A DNA stretch of 64,000 nucleotides from Hirudo medicinalis (GCA_011800805.1 MPNW01000175.1:4575-68574); one strand, 5' to 3'; shown: positions 41,608 to 56,081, counted from the first letter of the stretch. The notes: generated by a model from the sequence alone, not told the origin. A program made the numbers and translations.

Positions 41608-44274
41608 GTCTGCAAAGCAAGGCATTGAACATACCATTTTATGCAAGGTTTTTTCTTATACTTGATTATTTGCGTTCTGTTTTGTGTAACTAATCTTACT
41701 TAAATACATTATTGAATGGACAGGTGCATTGGGTCAACGAGTGTCGCCGAGGCTGGGCCTATGCTGAACATTAATTTGTTTACCTACCAATATTCATGAA
41801 GTAAAAATATGTAATAGTTTAATCTGAAGGAAGCTGTGGACTGCATTCATATAATGTTTTTAGGTCTTCAGTTGACTTTGTGGTCGTTCAATTTTGGTGG
41901 AAGTATGAAACTCGCGGAGCTCTGGTTTTTGTTTAATGCCATGACCGAGGTTGGGGCTTTTTTGTATCATGAATGTTTGTGGCTTGAATTTTTGGGAATT
42001 ATTGGGCACATAATATCAGAGATGGCAGTGGGTTAATGCATGTGTTAGTTGAACTTTAAAACAAGCTTATAGTTTAACAGTAAGTTAATATCTTGCTATG
42101 TGCATGTAAGTTTTTACTTAGCTAGAATTGAACTCTTTGGCCATAGGTTTCATTGGTTGCAGTGTGAGTTCAAGTAGTCTGCTTGATTTTCGTGAGTTAG
42201 ATCTGGTTGAATTAGGTAGATTTTTTGATATTTTTGGTCAATTGATGTTTGTACAGATCGAGAGAAAAATAACATGTTACAATTTATTTTAATAGCCTAT
42301 AGTTCGGTGGTAGTTATTAATTATTAGGTAGTTAATTGCACAATTGTGGTGTCGCGCTTCTGGTGTGATTTAAGTTTTCTACATTTTGCATTTCACTGGA
42401 ACAACCTTTGGGTCTGCTGGAAACTGGAGAGTTAAACACTTCTGGCAAAGCAAAGTGCACGAAACGAGGGAAACTTTCCAAGTTTTTCCAGCCAAGAGGA
42501 AACCCCCTCCATCGGGAATGCGGAAAAAAAGAAAGGCGCACTCATGGCATGAAATGGTTTAATTCACGATCTCTTGGAACGGATTTCCGGGGAAACGAAC
42601 CTTTCCATGATAAGCAAGTCCATGTCCTTCACTTAACCTGATCTGTACCTTGACGAACTGACAGATACTTTGGAGAATTTGTTTTTTGAATCCAAGACAA
42701 TTCTTATAGGACGGTTTTGACCGTATTTTTCGTATGTCATTTTAGACGTTTTGGTTGTTACTAAGTCAATAGCGAGGCATTTAACTTTGTGGAATGCATC
42801 ATATGCTTTAACACTGGAGGACTGTAAACTCATTGGCTTTTTGGATGTTCAGAACATTTCGTTGCTTGAATGAGGACTCCGACGATGATAATTAACTTTT
42901 AAAATATGAATATGTTCAAATTCAAGTGATTTTTGTTATTTTTTTGGGAGTAGTTTCATTGTCTGCCTTTAATTTGACAGATACCGAAAATTCAGTTGGG
43001 TAGGACTAATTTCGTTAGGCAAATAAACTCATTAACTTTGAATGAATTCTCACTATCTTCGCCAACGTTTTCTTGAAAATAATTGTTGATTCTTGGTCTG
43101 CGGTGTTTTTTTTTAATAGTCTTGCGTTGGTGCCTTAAGCAGATTTTGAATAAAATAACTTTTCTGATAAGGTGCATCTAGGTATGACTTCGTTGTTATT
43201 CTCTGGGTTATGTAGGCAAAAGTGCCCGTCGTCTCCATTGCTAGCAAGAAACCATATGAAAATGAAGAAAGACTTCTGGGGAACATGACTAAACAATTGA
43301 AAAATCTATTTCGCCATGATTTTATTCAATATCTCGTTGTGTTGAACATCTTGCATACTGCATTTTGCAAATGCGATGATCTGTTTGAGGTAGCTTAGTG
43401 AAATTAATCTGTTTTTTAACAAATCGAACTTAACATGTTAAGGTTTAATGTCTTAAATAACTTAAAAATTATTTATTGTGTTACATTATTTTGTTTAGTA
43501 ATAATCGTCTAAGGCAATATAGCGCATTGATATATCTTCATACAACGGGATTTGTTGGTGATGCTCCAGTATTTAGATGTCAATTTGCTTCAGTAATTGA
43601 ATACCTAAAAAAAGCAATAATAAATCCATCATAACATGGTTACGTACCATGGAGGATTGAGACGATCCTCAAGAAATGGTTGAAACATGTTTAACTACTA
43701 CAAATATATTATATAATAAATAAAATTAAGTAATACTTTTGTAAACATTTCTAAATATTTAATATTTAATTTATTGAAACAGCCCATTTATGTTCCTCTC
43801 TAATAGTCACGACTATTTGATGGAGGATTTAATCAAATTGTTGAAAGGTGAAGATTGATGAGGTGAATCTCAACTATAATTAAAATACCACGATGACTTG
43901 TTGGACATCAACGGGATCAATTAAATGCCTAATTTATTTATCTATTTATTTTCAATGTTTATTTCTATTGACTGCAGATCACCGAGGATGAGCTACTTCT
44001 TGTCTTATTATTAAATACCTCGTATGGGTAGAGTATTTACTAAATTATTTGAATAATAAACAATTAGAGTTACAATTACAGTTACCCTTAAATTGCGAAG
44101 AAATACTTTCAAGTTTCAATTGAACTTTTCTGAGATTCAACCTTAGATCTTTCTCACGCTTACAATTCGATTTACATGCCAATTCAATCATGATCATTAA
44201 AGCAATAAATAACAAGTAAAATATTTCAATGCCATTTTCGGAAATTAGAATATTTATATCTACGATTCAAAGTT

Positions 44275-44280
44275 TTTATT
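44275..44280 (-). terminator. Putative poly(A) signal, KLHL gene
   Basis: AATAAA on the minus strand, 51 bases after the stop codon at 44331-44333. Well placed for a short 3' UTR. Confidence 0.5.
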
Positions 44281-44330
44281 AAAAGAAGTACTCCATATAA
44301 TCGATAACGATGTATCAAATAAATAAATCT

Positions 44331-47300
44331 TTAGATCTGAGCTGGTAGATGCACCACGCAGGCTCCTGCTCGGCCAATGCAAAGTGGAGCCACCTTAGTA
44401 TAAAAAAAAAAACAATTTTTGTCACTTTAATTGTTAATGTTTAATTTCAACAAACAAAAAATCATCCGAAAGAACTTAAATAATAGCCACATATAAATGT
44501 CTCAGATTGTTGTGGTTCTAAATTGTTCTGGTTGATGATGGGAGAAGGAACATTGTTTTGTTGAGTAAAATGTGAAATAAGAGAACCAAATAAAGGAAAA
44601 ATGTCTGAACCTATAAATTTTTGTATGTTTTGATGCAGGATAATGTTTGCAGTAAAATCTCTAATAATAACTCAGTTAATTAAATAATGCAGAGTTTATG
44701 AATTGCTTGAACGTTAACAAACCGTGGACCATTCGTTGTTCTGAGTGTCGTAGCACTCCACATTGTTGAGATACTGCTGCCCATCGTATCCACCAACTGC
44801 GAACAATTTGTCTCCAAGAACACACACTCCAACGGCATCTCTTGGAAAGCTTATTGGAGTTACTGTTGTCCAGGTGTCAGTTTTAAAGTCATACCTGACA
44901 ATTATTTAAGGAGCAAAAGATTATATAATGTGGGAGCACATAAAATAATAAATTAATTGGACGCAATACATAACGTGTCTTGCTAAAATCCAACCAAATT
45001 TAGCTATTTGTTACTTCAGTAAAAACTTTTCTGTTATACTGAAAAAATACTCCTCAGTTTTCATAATTCATAAGTGGCAATATGTCATCCCTGAAAAATA
45101 TCGTTACGAAACTTTCCAGCGCTTTCTCTAACTGACTTAATACGGTACCAAAGTGTGCCTAATATTGGTCTCTCGTCTATTCACCTTTCCACACAGTCAA
45201 ATCGACTTGATGCAGGATTGCTTGATGGGGCGTCATGTCCTCCCACAGCATACAGAAAGTCATTGCATACTGCCACCCCTACTCCTCCTCTCCTCTTGTT
45301 CATTGGGGAGCACAAAGTCCACCTGTTTATGTGAGGGTCGTAGCACTCCACCGAACGTAGGCACGAACTTCCATCTCTTCCACCTACTGCGTACAACCTG
45401 GAAAGAAATGTGAAATAACTTTTAGATTTGCTTGCATTTATTTGTTTGCAAAGTTAGAAGATTTCAGAAATCATTGGTTATCGTAATTAAATTCATAGGT
45501 AAAACATTGAATATTCTTCGGTTCGTGATTAAATTAAAATACTTTTAAATGAGTTTTTATTTATCACTTAAAGGATATTTGCACGGAAGTTCAATGAAAT
45601 CTTTTTCAAAACACCATTTTAACGTAGGATTCAAACTCTATTTATATCGTGTCCAAGTGCAAATACTTGAGGATGTGACATACTCTGAACAAATAGTCGT
45701 TTAAACCATCTCACTTGCTTCCAAGAACAGCCACCCCAGCAGTACTCCTGGCTGTTGAAAGAGAGGCCACGTAACTCCACTGTTTTGCCTGTGGATCCCA
45801 TCTTTCTACCGTGCTCAGGTAGGACCATCCGTCGTGTCCTCCAACGGCGTACATGGGTCCTTCCAGCACCCCCACACCTAAACCAGATTTTCATTACGCT
45901 ACAATTATTTATCTGCAAAACTTGTGTAAAACAAGCAAGCGGAAAATCCATGAATTACTTTGTTTACTGTAATCAAATGTAATATCCTATTATCATAATC
46001 ATTTTTTTAGCCAGTTTGGCTCTGCTAACTGCAATATTTCAACAAATTTAAAATACATTTCTACTTAGTAAAAGGTAGTAAAGCGGTCAACAAATAATTC
46101 AAATGCGCCAATTACACCAACCCAAGCCATGTCTATGAGTGGCCATAGAAGGAATACTGGTCCATGTCTTGGTTTTTGGATCAAAACATTCGACAGTGTT
46201 GAGGGTCTTAAGCCCATCCCTCCCGCCAACTACGTACAGGGTAGAGTCCAGTATCGCCACACCGAATTGGAGTCTTCTACCGTTCATGTTAGCCACCTGT
46301 TGCCACTGGTTAGTCCTCATGTCGTACATTTCTATGCTGACAGATCCTGTGAAAATAAAGTAAACTGTAAGAAAATAGATTCATTTGTGATTTGTAGTAT
46401 TTATGTAAAGATATCTGCTATTTTTCCAACTATTATCTGATTAAGTACACTATTCATTTCAGTACTGAATGAATATTGTACAACATGAACAAACATTATT
46501 TATAAAGGTTTTTTTGTGGCTATTAACCTTTGCTGCAGTCCATGCCACCTACGGCATAAAGTACTCCGACTGTTGACTTCCTTGGTCTTGTCCTTGTACT
46601 GAGCATGTTGAGTCTCCTCTCTGGCAAGAGATGGTACTTGAGGGACTCCATAATCAACTCTTGACATAACATGTCTTCACGGAAGAGTGGACACGTCGCT
46701 ACTTTGTCCGCAATGTACTGCAAAAGTACAATTTTCAATTTTTAATTAACAAGTAATTTATTAAATTAGCGGATAAATTGATAAAAATTTAATTGTCTCT
46801 TCTCAAGTGATGAATGCTTAATAAGATTGTGTGCTATGAAAACAGAAAGTTATTGGTTTTTGGTTAAAATGTCTGAAATTCATAAATTCTAAGTAGAAAT
46901 TTCATATCAGTTCTTCATGTTTCAGTCCGGATTTTACTGAATTTACTGTAACTAAGCAAGTAAAACAAATCAACAAATATTTTACAATATATTCCATGTT
47001 TGCCGATAATGCAACACGGAAAACACATTAATTTCTCGTGAAATAAACGTGGATCACAATCGGACGTCTTCAATCCTCGCGTATAATTGTCTCATTCGCT
47101 CGATCACGGCCTATTATTGGAGATTCCTTCCGCATAAATCGATGAAAACAAATCGTAAAAAATGAAATTAATTTCTGAAATTAATGGAAATTAACTTCAA
47201 TAAAAGGAAACAAAACGCTGAAAAGTGAATCGGAAAATATTTTTTTAGTTTGATAATCTCATTCCTTAAAATTTCAAATGGTCTTTCCTCATTTGGTGGA

Positions 47301-50300
47301 TTCCAACCCCGTCTAACCAGATTATCAATCCTGGTGTTTCTCATTTTGATTTTCTCCATCAATCAGTGGGAAATGCAGTTCTTCCTCCTAATCATCATTC
47401 CATCCATCATCGCCTCTGCGAGATTCGATTCTTTATTGCTTTGAAAACTTTCGCGATTTCGTGTTTATTGTTCTAATGCGCTCTCGTCGTCACAAAATGT
47501 GTTAACAGGCTCTGCACTCACAACTTATTATAACATACGACTCCATTGAATCAATTTACATCCGTTGCCATGGTAATGTTGACTTGTTATATGTTTCTAT
47601 AAGCTCCAATTTCTGTCTCATGCCGTGGGCAGGGGGAGTTGGTAATACAATTTCTCTCGTGGCTAAGGTGGGGGGTGTCAATGGAGCATCTTTATGGGGT
47701 TCCTGGCGTCCCATGGCGAATAAATTATCAGGTCCCTTCTTAAATCTCGATTGATCACAAATTTATTCAATTATAAGATGGGTTTCTTTTGCTTACTGGA
47801 TCATTTTGTCTTGGAAATCTCCTGATACATTTCCGAGGTAGATTGTAAATCTAAACCGATTTGCATACCACTCGGTGGTGTCGTTTTATGGAAATATGCT
47901 TTTCTATTGAATCATATTATATGTGGCAAGTAAAAATATTAATATTGACAGGCATCATCATCATGATCAGATAGTAAATTATGAATATTAATGAACACCT
48001 GGGCTGGTAGCAGAGGCAGGCGGACGTAGGCCAGTAGCCTGGACAATTCCTTCCTTCTCGCAGGGTCGTCATGATGTGCCCAGGAGAGGAGGGCTTCAAA
48101 AACGGTGACCTCAGAGGTCACGCAGATGTCATCGCTGCTCAGCAACCTCGCCATGTCATCGGCTGAGAGCAAGTAGAACTCTTGGTTCTTGACCACTTCC
48201 ACGAAATTGTCCTGAATGTGTTAATGAGTTTTAGAATATGTTAATGAGTTTTAGAATATGTTAGCGAGCTTGTTAATGAGCTTGGTGATACGCTAATGTA
48301 TCGAATAACTTAGTTAATGAATGCTTAACGTCAATAGATGGCTATTAAATAAAATGTCTTCGTCCTATCAATCACTGTCAATCACCTCAATCACTTCAAT
48401 CACCTCAATCACTTCAATCACCAACGACTTCCTCTGGAACACAAACGCATTGGTCAGCTGATTAGATTCATTCTTATACGTACTTGTTACAATGAACTTT
48501 TGAGCGGTTTAATTTGAATGAAATATTTTTTGATGAAATAATTTTGAATTAAATAAGTTTTAATGAGATTCGTGGAACCAAACACGCAGCTTCACTTACC
48601 AAATTATACAATTACACAAAACTTCATCTATAAATAAATAAATATAAATAAATAAATAAATCATAAAAAATATGCCTTACTTTCAGATTACAAATGAACT
48701 TGAATTGCAAATGAAAGCCTTTTTCATTTTCAAAGCCATTTCATTTGCTGACTTATTGAGGCATTGCAAAAATAAAGTTGTCTAATAACATTAAACTTCA
48801 TTTCAAATAAATAAAATAAAGATTTTAATAAAAAAAATCATCTGATTAAATATTAGCTGTTTTAAAGGAAAGCCAAAGTGGCTTCGAGTTGCAGACAATC
48901 TCTGAAGCCTCACATGAGCGGACTATTTTTTCATATTTTAAGAAAATCTTCAAACAAAGATGAAGGACATCACGAAGAAACTGAAATTGCATTTTCAAAA
49001 ATAATTGTAAATAAATGACTTAATATTTCCAAATGAAGGACTTATTATTATTAATTATTATTACATTAATTGTTATTAATTATATTATTATTAACGACTT
49101 ATTATTTATTTTCAGCGTGGAAAATGAAAGTGAAGTTGAAATGATTGAATCGATTTTTCTGATCAAGTGATTCATTAGAATGATTTATTAAACACGATTT
49201 TATGTTATTATTTATGTTATCATTTATTGGTTTATTTTGTTTTAATTGTATTTTTGTATTTATTATTTGTTCAATAATAACATTGTATAATTTGCAAGCA
49301 ATCAAAAGTTCTTGTGATGAATCTTTCAAGTGCTTCAAAGAAATAATGCTGCAGAAAGATATAAACAAAGTCTATGAATGATGATGATTGATGATGATGA
49401 TGATGATGATGACGACGACGACGATGACGATGACGATGAAGATGACGATGATGGTAATGATGATCTTGAAGGCGGTGATGAATCAAAGAATGAAACGTGT
49501 TTATTTTTTGTCCAATTTTTTCTCTCTTATTTTAATAAGCTTTGAAATGTTAATTTTAAATTAAGCATATAAATATTATTTATGCATTTAGTTCCATTAT
49601 TATACAATGAATGTTTGCTTCCAACAGAAATTCTTCATCTCGAATGCATCTCGAATGCATTTCAGCAACTCGAATGTTGGATTTCAACCGCAGACAACTC
49701 GCAGTTGTTCACGAATCTCAGGTTTCACATCGTGTTGTTGATCTCTTCGATGAGTTCAAACAGACGTGCAGAGCAAACAAACTGCTTCAATAAATCCCTC
49801 CTCGAAATATTTCCTTCATAAATTCTTAATTCTAAGACTTCATTTCAGGAATTAAATGGAAAGACAATATAAAAAAAAATTAAAATATTTCACTGAACGA
49901 ACGAACGTAAAGAAATGAATGAAATAGAAAAATACAAACCGATCCGAAAAATTATTGCGAAATGGAAAGAAATGTTCGAAAAAATTCTTTTTAAAACATT
50001 GAAACCGAAACCAAAAATCCGCCAGCACCCCGCTGAGGTCTCCTGGCATTCCAAACGACATGCAAATGACATTGCTAGTCTTTCATGGTAAATGTCCTTT
50101 GACGTGACATTGATGGTTCTCTTACGTTGGCTCTTTGTTGATCTTGCCTGACCTTACATATTTATGGATTTTTAACAAAATTGAGGTGTAAAAAAGAATA
50201 TTTATCTTATTTAATCGTTTAATAAATATTTTCATAATTATATTAACAACAATCATAACATTAATTAAATGGCACTAATGAAAGCAATCAGTGAATGTTA

Positions 50301-50615
50301 AAGCAAATGTGATGAAGAAGATGATGGTGATGATGATTCATGACGATGATGATGACGATGACGATGACGATGATGATGATGAAGGTATGGATGATTATGA
50401 TGGTGTTCTTGTTGTTGGAAATGATTTTTATTCTTTGATTTCCCACAGGAAACAAAGATGTTACTATGACGACCAACGGAAACGCTTAAATGCATTTTAT
50501 TTCTTTTTGCCACCATCATCATCATCTTCTTCTTCTTCTTCATCATCATCATCGTCATCATCATCGTCATCGTCGTCGTCATCATCATCATCATCAGAAG
50601 CTGCAGCATCAACAG

Positions 50616-50652
<37 letters not shown>

Positions 50653-52974
50653 GTCGTCGTCATCGTCATCGTCGTCGTCAATCATTCCAGGTGTTGGAAG
50701 AATTGAAACCAACCAGAACGTAGGCATCAGCATTGGCGTAGAGTTGCGAGCAACCTTGGACATCTGCGAATTGTCTGATCCCGATGCAGTTGGAGGGGTG
50801 GAGCTGCTTGGAGAGGAACTTTCCACACGAGTCTGAAACCTCGTTCAGTTGCAGGAGACAAGAAGCCGATAAGATGCTCTCCACTGTGTCCTCTTCCAGG
50901 TCCAGTTGACCTAGGATGGTGATGATGATGGTGACGATGACGAAGATGATGATTATTGTTAATGGCAGTAGTATTAAACGATCATTTCGATTTATTTTAC
51001 TGGCTTAAAAATATCATTGGTGTAAAATAATCTTCATGATTGCCTGGAAGAATGCCTACTTTCGACTTCAAAGAAGGTAGGGTCACGACCTCGCTAAGTA
51101 ATTAGGTCAGCGTGTGACTCATGCATGCGCTGGTTGTGATGATAATGATGGAGGGCGGTTTTGGTGATAATTAGATTAGGCTTTTCCCAGCCATTGCTTT
51201 CATCAAGAAAAACTTGTGGTACTCATCAACATCATCGCCACCACCATGACCACCACCACCACCACCACCACCACCACCACCACCACCACCATCATCATCA
51301 TCACCATCAGAGTGGGGAGTTGTTTATATATAAACGATCTGCCCAGCCAGGGTTGATTAAAGCATCGATTGCGCCCCTGAGGTTGGCATCTTAATTTGTC
51401 TCCTTAGTTCGCATTTAATTCCTCCTTGTCATAAATATGATGCTGGTCCAAATTTAACTATTACTTGATGATTAATTTGTCATAAATATGATGCTGGTCC
51501 AAATTTAACTATTACTTGATGATTAATTTGTCATAAATATGATGCTGGTCCAAATTTAACTATTACTTGATGATTAATTTGTCATAAATATGATGCTGGT
51601 CTAACAAATACGATTATTATTTGATAATTATAATTCGAATTTTTAAATATTTCTTGATATTTCAGAAAATATTTTAATTTATGACCTCTCTTAATTTCCC
51701 CACTCAATTCACAAGTTTTTGTTTGACTTCTTAACAATAATATTTTTCCATCAACAGCAAAAAACATTTCAATATTTCACGAACTCCCTGTAGATGGCGC
51801 ACCGTAGATGCAGGGTCCGTTCTGATTGTATTTATGTTTTTTTTAAACATCTATTTTTAATTCACCCTGGTGAATTGTCGGCGTGAGATTGTGTCGATGT
51901 GCACTCAAAATAATCGTTTGATTCGAGGTCAAAATACGTGACCTTTGAACTTTCACATTTTCCAAAGACTTCTTTCTTGGTTTTAAGCAAGATTACAACG
52001 AATTCTGCTTTTGGCGGCATTTGAGATGTTTTAGCTGATAAATGCGCTCAACTGAATGTCATGTTAATGTTAAGATATTGGTTTATTTTAAGAATGTATT
52101 TTCAATTAATTAAGCAATATTTGTAATCATATAATTAATATTTAAATCACATAATTAATATTTAAATCACATAATTAATATTTAAATCACATAATTAATA
52201 TTTAAATCACATAATTAATATTTAAATCATGTAATTTATTATTGTATTTATTATAATAGGCAAAATTAGATGCAAGAAGTTTGATTGTTAGAAACCACGA
52301 GTTCGTTGTCAAGGCAACCAGACCTGCTTAATGGAGCTCATTTTTCGATTCGAAGAGTTTTGCAGGCATTTTGTTATTTCAATTTATATTTTGGATGGAT
52401 GGACGGATGGAAGGATGGAAGGATGGATGGATGGATGTATGGATGGATGGATGGAACGATGGATGATGGATGGATGGATGAATGGATGGAAGGATGGATG
52501 GATGAAAGGATGGATGGATGAAAGGATGGATGGATGAACGGATGGAAAGATAGATGGATGGATGGTTGGATGGATGCGTAATTGGAAGGATGTTCGGCAA
52601 ACATCCCTCAAAGTAATCTCCACGTTTGATCTCCTCCAAATGAATTACCCAAATTAGTAATCGCATTAGTTAATATTTCAGATTATAAAATTATGTTTCT
52701 TAAATATGATTTCATTGATCGTTATAATAAGTTATTAAATATCACTAATAAATACGAATTGATTTTTACGTATTTATACACAGCCATTTCAAACAATGCT
52801 GGCATGTTTATCTTAGCTTTTATGCATTGTTTGCGTCACGATGATGGTGATGATGATGATGGTGATGATGATGATGATGGCGTCTGCATTTTGACAGCCA
52901 TTTTATTAGCTCCATCGTCGTAGTTCTCTTCATCATTTTGCTTTCCTACGATTATGATGATGATTAAGATTATT

Positions 52975-53010
<36 letters not shown>

Positions 53011-55980
53011 TTCTCATTTATTTTGTTGCATTAATTCAGTTTTTATAAATTTGGTTATAATAATAATAATAATAATAATCATCATCATCATAATCATATA
53101 TCATAATATTATTATTGATCGATTGATAAATATTATTATAATTAAATTATAATAATTTATAATAAGCATAATATTATAATAAGTTATTGCAGTTAATTAT
53201 TAGTAAGTTAATATGGTTACATCCAACCAAACGAACATCTTCATTGTAACAGAATGATTAACCGTCGTACAGCTCCGTGGTTTTCCTGTTTGCGGAGTTA
53301 ATGGCGTGCTTAGGATGGAGTGAGTGTGCCAGTAAAACCAATGGAGGAATGAATGAATGAGAGAGATCCTGATGAAGGAGAGAGAAGAGAGTGGTTGATA
53401 AGAAGTCTTTGATCACGTGCTCTGTTCCGGCGTTATCATAATGTCTTGCTTGGCTTCCATAGCAGTGATGGACGGATGGATGGGTGGATGGATGGGTGGA
53501 TGGATGGGTGGATGGATTGATGAATGGATAGATGAATGGATGAATAAATGGATGGATTGAAGGTGAAACGGATGGAAAGTAAGATTAGGAGATGGATGGG
53601 GAGCTTATATATCCTGTCAGCTCGTGTGTTTTAATGGAAAGCCTTGAAAATGTTTCACACACGGGATGGAGTGATGGAGGGAGAAGAAATGAGGAGCAAT
53701 AAATACATTTTGGATTGTGAGAACATTTCTGGATGATAAGATGTCGGCGGTAAAAAGTATGGAGATGATGATGACGACTATGATGATGATGGTGATGACG
53801 ATGATAATGGTGATAGTGATGATGACGATACCGCGATTCTTCAGAAAGCAAGGTGATGATGGATGAAAGATAATGAATGACTCACCTGTGTATATGTACT
53901 TAATACAGGTGAGGAGGGCTACAGGTTCTACACCTTTGATGAGGACCTCCTCTTGTTCTGCTTCTAGAAGTTCGTTCGTGAACATGGCGGCAAAATAATC
54001 AGACGCTGCCGACAAGACGATCCTGTGTGAAGGTATGCTTCTGCCTCCACAAGTGAGGACAACATCGCATAGCTGGAAGAATTTTAGGAGGATCTAATAA
54101 CAATTATAATCCACAACATTAATAATCCACAATTATTAATATAATAACAATTATTTATTTAATGAATTCATCTTGTGGTATTACACGATATTTATTATAT
54201 TCGTGGGATAATTTTTATTTCTAATTTAATTTGTTTTTGTAGCAATGTTATGTTACCGTATTTGTTTCTTCAAATTGGAATATTCTAAGATATTTTATTT
54301 TATTTTTTTTTATAATTCTCGAATTTCTTGTTCACATATTTTTTTGACAATTTAACGAATTAAGGTTTCAATTAATTAATTTCAATGAAATTCAATTTAA
54401 AACTTAAACATTAAATCATTCCTTACACAGTCTTAAAACCTCAAAACCTTCAATTAAAATCATTTGAGGTCATCCTGCACAATTTGCACTAATCATGACA
54501 TGAGACTGGCTGCAGATAACTACCATTCGAGCTGAATGCAAGGTGGTAAAAAAAAACGCAACACGAACAACTACAATATAATTGATGGACATAGTAATTA
54601 TCATTAACAGTGAATAATAAAATAAATAATATTGACGATCGGACTCGCATGGGTGGACATTCTCTCATGCGCGTCGAGATTCCGCCATTTCGAGAGCATT
54701 AGTAAAAATTCCGACGATGGAAATTCAGGCCGGCAAGCACGCACCTGCCTCTTGTGGAGACACATTTCCATTCTGTGCAGCATCCTCTCCGCATGACTGC
54801 AGCTTCGGAAGTTGTTCTCTTCCGCCTTCGCGAATGTCTTTCCGGTCGCATGCACACTTTGGGCGAGGTACCTGGAATAAAGTGGACTTGCTTTCAGACG
54901 GAAAGTCATCGACACCAATGAATAAGCCCCAACTGCCCGTTAACACCTGCCAAACTTATCGCACCTCGCACCTGTTCGAAATACGCTCATATACTGCGGG
55001 ATTTCAATCATTCTCATCCATCCACTTGGAAATATTTTCTGAAAGTGAATTTGAAGGCTGTGAAGTGCATTTGTACGTTCTCACCTCAAACCGTCACCAT
55101 TCTGAAGCTTGAAGTTCGATGAATGTTTGGTGGTGGTGTGTTTGTTCGGCTGGACTGGACTGGCAGATGGAGTTGGAGTTGATGTTGTTGTTGTTGTTGA
55201 GCCAGCATTCACTGAATTCGACATGATTCTGCCTGGCTCCTGACAATGGTGACCATTTTTCCAGTTGGAAGCAGAAGTGGAGGGCATTGATGGCTCCATG
55301 CTGGATTGGGAGTGGAAGCCTGAACTTCCGAGGCTGTTGTTCGAATCACTGAGACTGTTGTTGTTGTTCTTGCTGTATGTCTGACGTAAGTTGGAAGTCG
55401 TCTTCTCGTTTCTACGACTGTGAATGACATGAGGATCAGAAATCAACTGAACTTCGTCTGAAGGCGAGTGAAGAGATGGAGAAGGAGTTTTCATTCTGTT
55501 CCCGTTGTTCCTGCTCCAGTGTTTCGTGGTCAACAAGCCGCAGGTGGAAGTGCCAGGATTTGAACCCACGTAAACAGAACAATAATCCGACGGCGAAGTC
55601 ACGTTTGATTGGTTGGTTTTCAGTGGATGCTTCCTCGGCAAACTGACTGATCCGTCAAGGACGTGGTAGCCTGGAGGCTTGAATTTGTTCAACTGGCAGA
55701 GGCTCATCTTGTAGGACTGATCATTCTCCCCTGACAAATTCAGCCTCTGCTTGAGACTCCTCAACTTCGAGCAGCAGCCATCGGCACCACTGTTGCTGCT
55801 CACAGACCTCTGGTGTCTCGGAGGTTCAAGTTCTGTTGACAGGAATCCCACAGAAGTGTCCTTGTCGTGGCTTGAAAGTTCCTCCAGGGCTTGATCCTTG
55901 AAGATTCTCAAGTCCTTGGAATCTGCTCCCTCGAGAAGTTTCGTTTTGTCGCTGTTGATTTGTCGAGTTTGAGGATTCAT
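44331..55980 (-). CDS. KLHL1/4/5: Kelch-like protein of the KLHL1/4/5 group (BTB-BACK-Kelch)
   Basis: Eleven exons join in frame: 55085-55980, 54745-54871, 53886-54072, 50720-50910, 47999-48211, 46528-46717, 46122-46346, 45715-45877, 45185-45397, 44723-44894 and 44331-44393 (879 residues from ATG 55980, MNPQTRQ). The Ser/Asn-rich N-terminal region of about 330 residues has no domain. The BTB domain follows ([23 protein letters not shown]). BACK follows ([30 protein letters not shown]). Six kelch repeats follow, with repeated V-G-G-x-D-G and conserved W, ending [13 protein letters not shown]. The signatures TRPRKSTVG and LQFGVAILD mark the KLHL1/4/5 group. Family members bind actin or act as cullin-3 substrate adaptors; the substrate is unknown. 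The exact start is uncertain: see the polyQ upstream ORF. Confidence 0.93.
47212..47998. other. Part of KLHL intron 5, no exon seen
   Basis: Open frames at 47168-47444 occur on both strands but show no family similarity. The stretch is ordinary AT-rich intron with some TCC/CAT words. Confidence 0.5.
49380..49455. repeat. GAT/GAC microsatellite in KLHL intron 4
   Basis: GATGATGAT passes into GACGACGATGAC. It lies within the long intron between the exons at 50720-50910 and 47999-48211. The remaining intron (48212-50719) holds AT-rich DNA, including TTATTA tracts near 49050-49105. Confidence 0.85.
50310..50690. repeat. Compound GAT/ATC microsatellite, 30 bases past a KLHL donor
   Basis: GATGAC repeats at 50323-50385 are followed, after about 110 complex bases, by a CATCAT/CGTCGT tract at 50512-50690. 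In all frames this gives long polySer, polyAsp, polyHis or polyMet open frames, which I regard as artefacts. The right end is about 30 bases from the 5' splice site of the KLHL exon ending at 50720. Confidence 0.9.
51240..51305. repeat. CCA/CAT microsatellite
   Basis: (CCA)n followed by (TCA)n within the KLHL intron between the BTB exon and the BACK exon (50911-53885). It generates a polyHis open frame of no significance. Confidence 0.85.
51427..51602. repeat. 51-bp minisatellite, about 3.4 copies
   Basis: Near-identical copies of a unit beginning gtcataaatatgatgctggt and ending cttgatgattaattt. KLHL intron 3. The copies are almost perfect, consistent with recent expansion. Confidence 0.92.
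52127..52240. repeat. 20-bp AT-rich minisatellite, about 5.5 copies
   Basis: Tandem copies of aatcacataattaatattta, 20 bases, with minor change at both ends. KLHL intron 3. Confidence 0.9.
52394..52580. repeat. GATG tetranucleotide array
   Basis: Long (GGAT)n with scattered gaac, gaaag and gtat variants. It gives WMDG-type open frames on one strand and HPSI-type on the other. A second GATG array occurs at 53468-53575 in the same KLHL intron. Confidence 0.93.
52970..53215. repeat. TTTA / AAT simple repeats
   Basis: (TTTA)n at about 52976-53012 and (AAT)n at 53058-53080, with AT-rich flanks. KLHL intron 3. Confidence 0.8.
53468..53575. repeat. Second GATG tetranucleotide array
   Basis: GGATGGATGGGTG words with increasing divergence to the right. 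Followed at 53762-53832 by a GATGATGAC microsatellite, 50 bases from the 3' end of the BTB exon (53886). Confidence 0.85.
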
Positions 55981-56011
55981 GTTTGCACAGGGAATGACTT
56001 GCAACCAGAAC

Positions 56012-56081
56012 TTAAGAAGTGAGTTCAGACGTCGTTTGTGAGGTTTGATGTTGTTGTTGTTGTTGTTGTTGCTGTTGTTGT

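Larger units (their letters stand above)
39225..44330. other. Convergent intergenic interval, scribble 3' to KLHL 3'
   Basis: Begins with a probable scribble 3' UTR, including an (AT)n tract at 39229-39246 and AATAAA at 39890-39895. A 218-bp tandem duplication lies at 41142-41607 (separate entry). Around 40585-40690 there is a less AT-rich stretch preceded by tataaaaatc at 40587, possibly a promoter, but no gene follows that I can recognise. 41640-44270 holds short open frames without coding character. At 44275-44280 TTTATT is a minus-strand AATAAA for KLHL. Confidence 0.55.

Noticed and set aside
41141..41628. Possible protein gene in the 218-bp duplication
   Set aside because: The open frame switches between copies and no start or family resemblance is visible.
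50291..50836. 181-codon plus-strand ORF rich in Asp and Ser, with matching minus-strand polyMet/polyAsp ORFs
   Set aside because: It is microsatellite translated in several frames; the true coding content is the minus-strand KLHL exon at 50720-50910.
52285..52666. Overlapping ORFs with WMDG or HPSI repeats
   Set aside because: Product of the GATG tetranucleotide array, no independent coding evidence.
53585..54015. Minus-strand ORF continuing from the BTB exon into intron
   Set aside because: Only 53886-54072 fits the BTB domain; the extension is intron read-through into GAT repeats.
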